From: Zeimonas sp937903095 | Lineage (GTDB): Bacteria > Pseudomonadota > Gammaproteobacteria > Burkholderiales > Burkholderiaceae_E | DNA: 5,274 nucleotides | Direction: 5' to 3' | NCBI GenBank assembly: GCA_937903095.1 | Contig: CALCZN010000296.1 | Span: 1 to 5,274 of the forward strand | In this document: positions 4,549 through 5,274 of the stretch, one piece after another | Layout: each line of letters opens with the position of its first letter | How positions within the stretch are numbered: position 1 is the stretch's first letter | Program-made: the position numbers and the translations under genes | Notes under the pieces: model-generated | What the model was told of the DNA's origin: nothing | Database searches by the model: none | Seen by the model: only the letters and a program-made list of their open reading frames with translations

Positions 4549-5274
4549 ATGGCGCTGCACGGAAAGACCACTGGCACCCACGGCAAGCGTTTCGTCACCA
4601 CCTACTGCTACAACTGCGTAGCCGGTCCCGACCTGCTGAGCGTCGAAGTGCGCGACGGCGTCGCCACGGCGATCTCGCCGAATCACGCGGGGGCCGGGAT
4701 CCACCCGGCCGAGGGGCGCCCCTGCGTGAAGGCCTACGGGCTCATCCAGAAGACGTACAGCCCGTATCGCGTCCTGTCGCCGATGAAGCGCACGAATCCG
4801 CGCAAGGGGATCGACGAGGATCCGGGCTTCGTGTCGATCTCGTGGGACGAGGCGCTCGATCTCATCGCCACGAAATTGAACGAGTTGCACGAACGGGGGC
4901 TGGCCGACGAGGACGGCTACCCGCGGCTCGCCGTCAGCCTCGGTCACGGCGGCACGCCGGCCCACTACATGGGCACCTTTCCGGCGTTCCTCGCGGCCTG
5001 GGGCACGATCGACTACAGCTTCGGCTCGGGGCAGGGCGTCAAGTGCGTCCATTCCGAGCACCTGTACGGCGAATACTGGCATCGCGCCTTCACGGTATCG
5101 GCCGACACGCCGCTGGTGAAGCTGAACCTCTCGTTCGGCGCCAACGTCGAAGTGACGGGCGGGCCTTCGGCGGTGATGCGGCAGGCGAACGCGCGCGTGC
5201 GCGGCGCGCGCCGCATCGTGATCGAACCGCACCTGTCGGTGACCGGCGCGGTGTCGGCCGAATGGATTCCGATC
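4549..5274 (+). CDS. DMSO-reductase-family molybdopterin oxidoreductase, catalytic subunit (3' end missing)
   Basis: The first 242 residues of a molybdenum (or tungsten) bis-MGD enzyme; the frame runs off the right edge. ATG 4549 has GGGAGGAG 5 nt upstream. Visible: the N-terminal Fe-S-type domain TYCYNCVAGPD 18-28, with the usual fourth cysteine in GRPCVKAYG 56-64; YSPYRVLSPMKR 70-81; SISWDEALDLI 96-106, the entry to the cofactor domain; then VKLNLSFGANVEVTGGP 190-206 and RRIVIEPHLSVTGAVSAEWIPI 221-242, matching the common GSNP...DPR.T..A..AD.WIPI pattern. Cysteines are C20, C23 and C59; the third of the C-x2-C-x3-C-x(n)-C set is Pro (P27). The molybdenum-ligand region is probably 160-181, with C166, H168 and S169 as candidates. 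There is no twin-arginine or other signal peptide, so it is predicted to be cytoplasmic. Candidates include resorcinol hydroxylase or pyrogallol transhydroxylase-like enzymes, PadB-like oxidoreductases, or an unknown type. The substrate is not determined. Confidence 0.88.
   Translation, partial: MALHGKTTGTHGKRFVTTYCYNCVAGPDLLSVEVRDGVATAISPNHAGAGIHPAEGRPCVKAYGLIQKTYSPYRVLSPMKRTNPRKGIDEDPGFVSISWDEALDLIATKLNELHERGLADEDGYPRLAVSLGHGGTPAHYMGTFPAFLAAWGTIDYSFGSGQGVKCVHSEHLYGEYWHRAFTVSADTPLVKLNLSFGANVEVTGGPSAVMRQANARVRGARRIVIEPHLSVTGAVSAEWIPI

Noticed and set aside
4396..5232. Minus-strand open frame of 278 codons opposite the molybdoenzyme
   Set aside because: Arg-rich shadow with no recognisable motif; the + strand frame has strong family motifs and a good ribosome binding site.
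1..5274. tRNA, rRNA, CRISPR arrays, insertion-sequence genes
   Set aside because: No tRNA-like fold, ribosomal signature, regularly spaced repeats or transposase motif was seen on either strand.

Overview
The window is GC-rich, with genes packed on the + strand, strong purine-rich ribosome binding sites and a GTG start. This suits a high-GC proteobacterium, plausibly a betaproteobacterium. That assignment is inferred from composition and gene content; no phylogenetic marker is present.

Layout: (1) 1-1113 is the 3' part of a TrpB2-type tryptophan synthase beta subunit, cut by the left edge. (2) 1114-1293 is a gene-free spacer with a 21-bp-stem hairpin, a perfect 12-bp-arm palindrome, a smaller dyad and the ribosome binding site of the next gene. 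(3) 1294-4375 is a tight four-gene cassette: thiamine-diphosphate E1 alpha, E1 beta, a free-standing 83-residue lipoyl domain that overlaps E1 beta by 4 bp, and a lipoate ligase/octanoyltransferase-family protein. (4) 4376-4548 is a locally AT-richer spacer with three dyads and a likely promoter. (5) 4549-5274 is the first 242 codons of a DMSO-reductase-family molybdopterin oxidoreductase, cut by the right edge. Its N-terminal cysteine motif has only three of the four usual cluster ligands.

How the genes may work together: the E1 alpha/beta pair would cleave a C-C bond next to a carbonyl using ThDP and pass the acyl or aldehyde fragment to the lipoyl lysine of the small protein. The fourth gene would put the lipoyl group on that protein. 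No E2 acyltransferase core and no E3 dihydrolipoamide dehydrogenase is visible here, so this is not a standard pyruvate or acetoin dehydrogenase operon. E1 alpha, E1 beta and a lipoyl protein next to a molybdopterin enzyme recall the anaerobic resorcinol/hydroxyhydroquinone pathway of Azoarcus and Thauera. There, a molybdenum hydroxylase and a BqdhLMS 2-oxoacid-dehydrogenase-like enzyme act on the ring and on hydroxybenzoquinone. This link is recalled from the literature and is a hypothesis only; an unknown substrate is equally possible.
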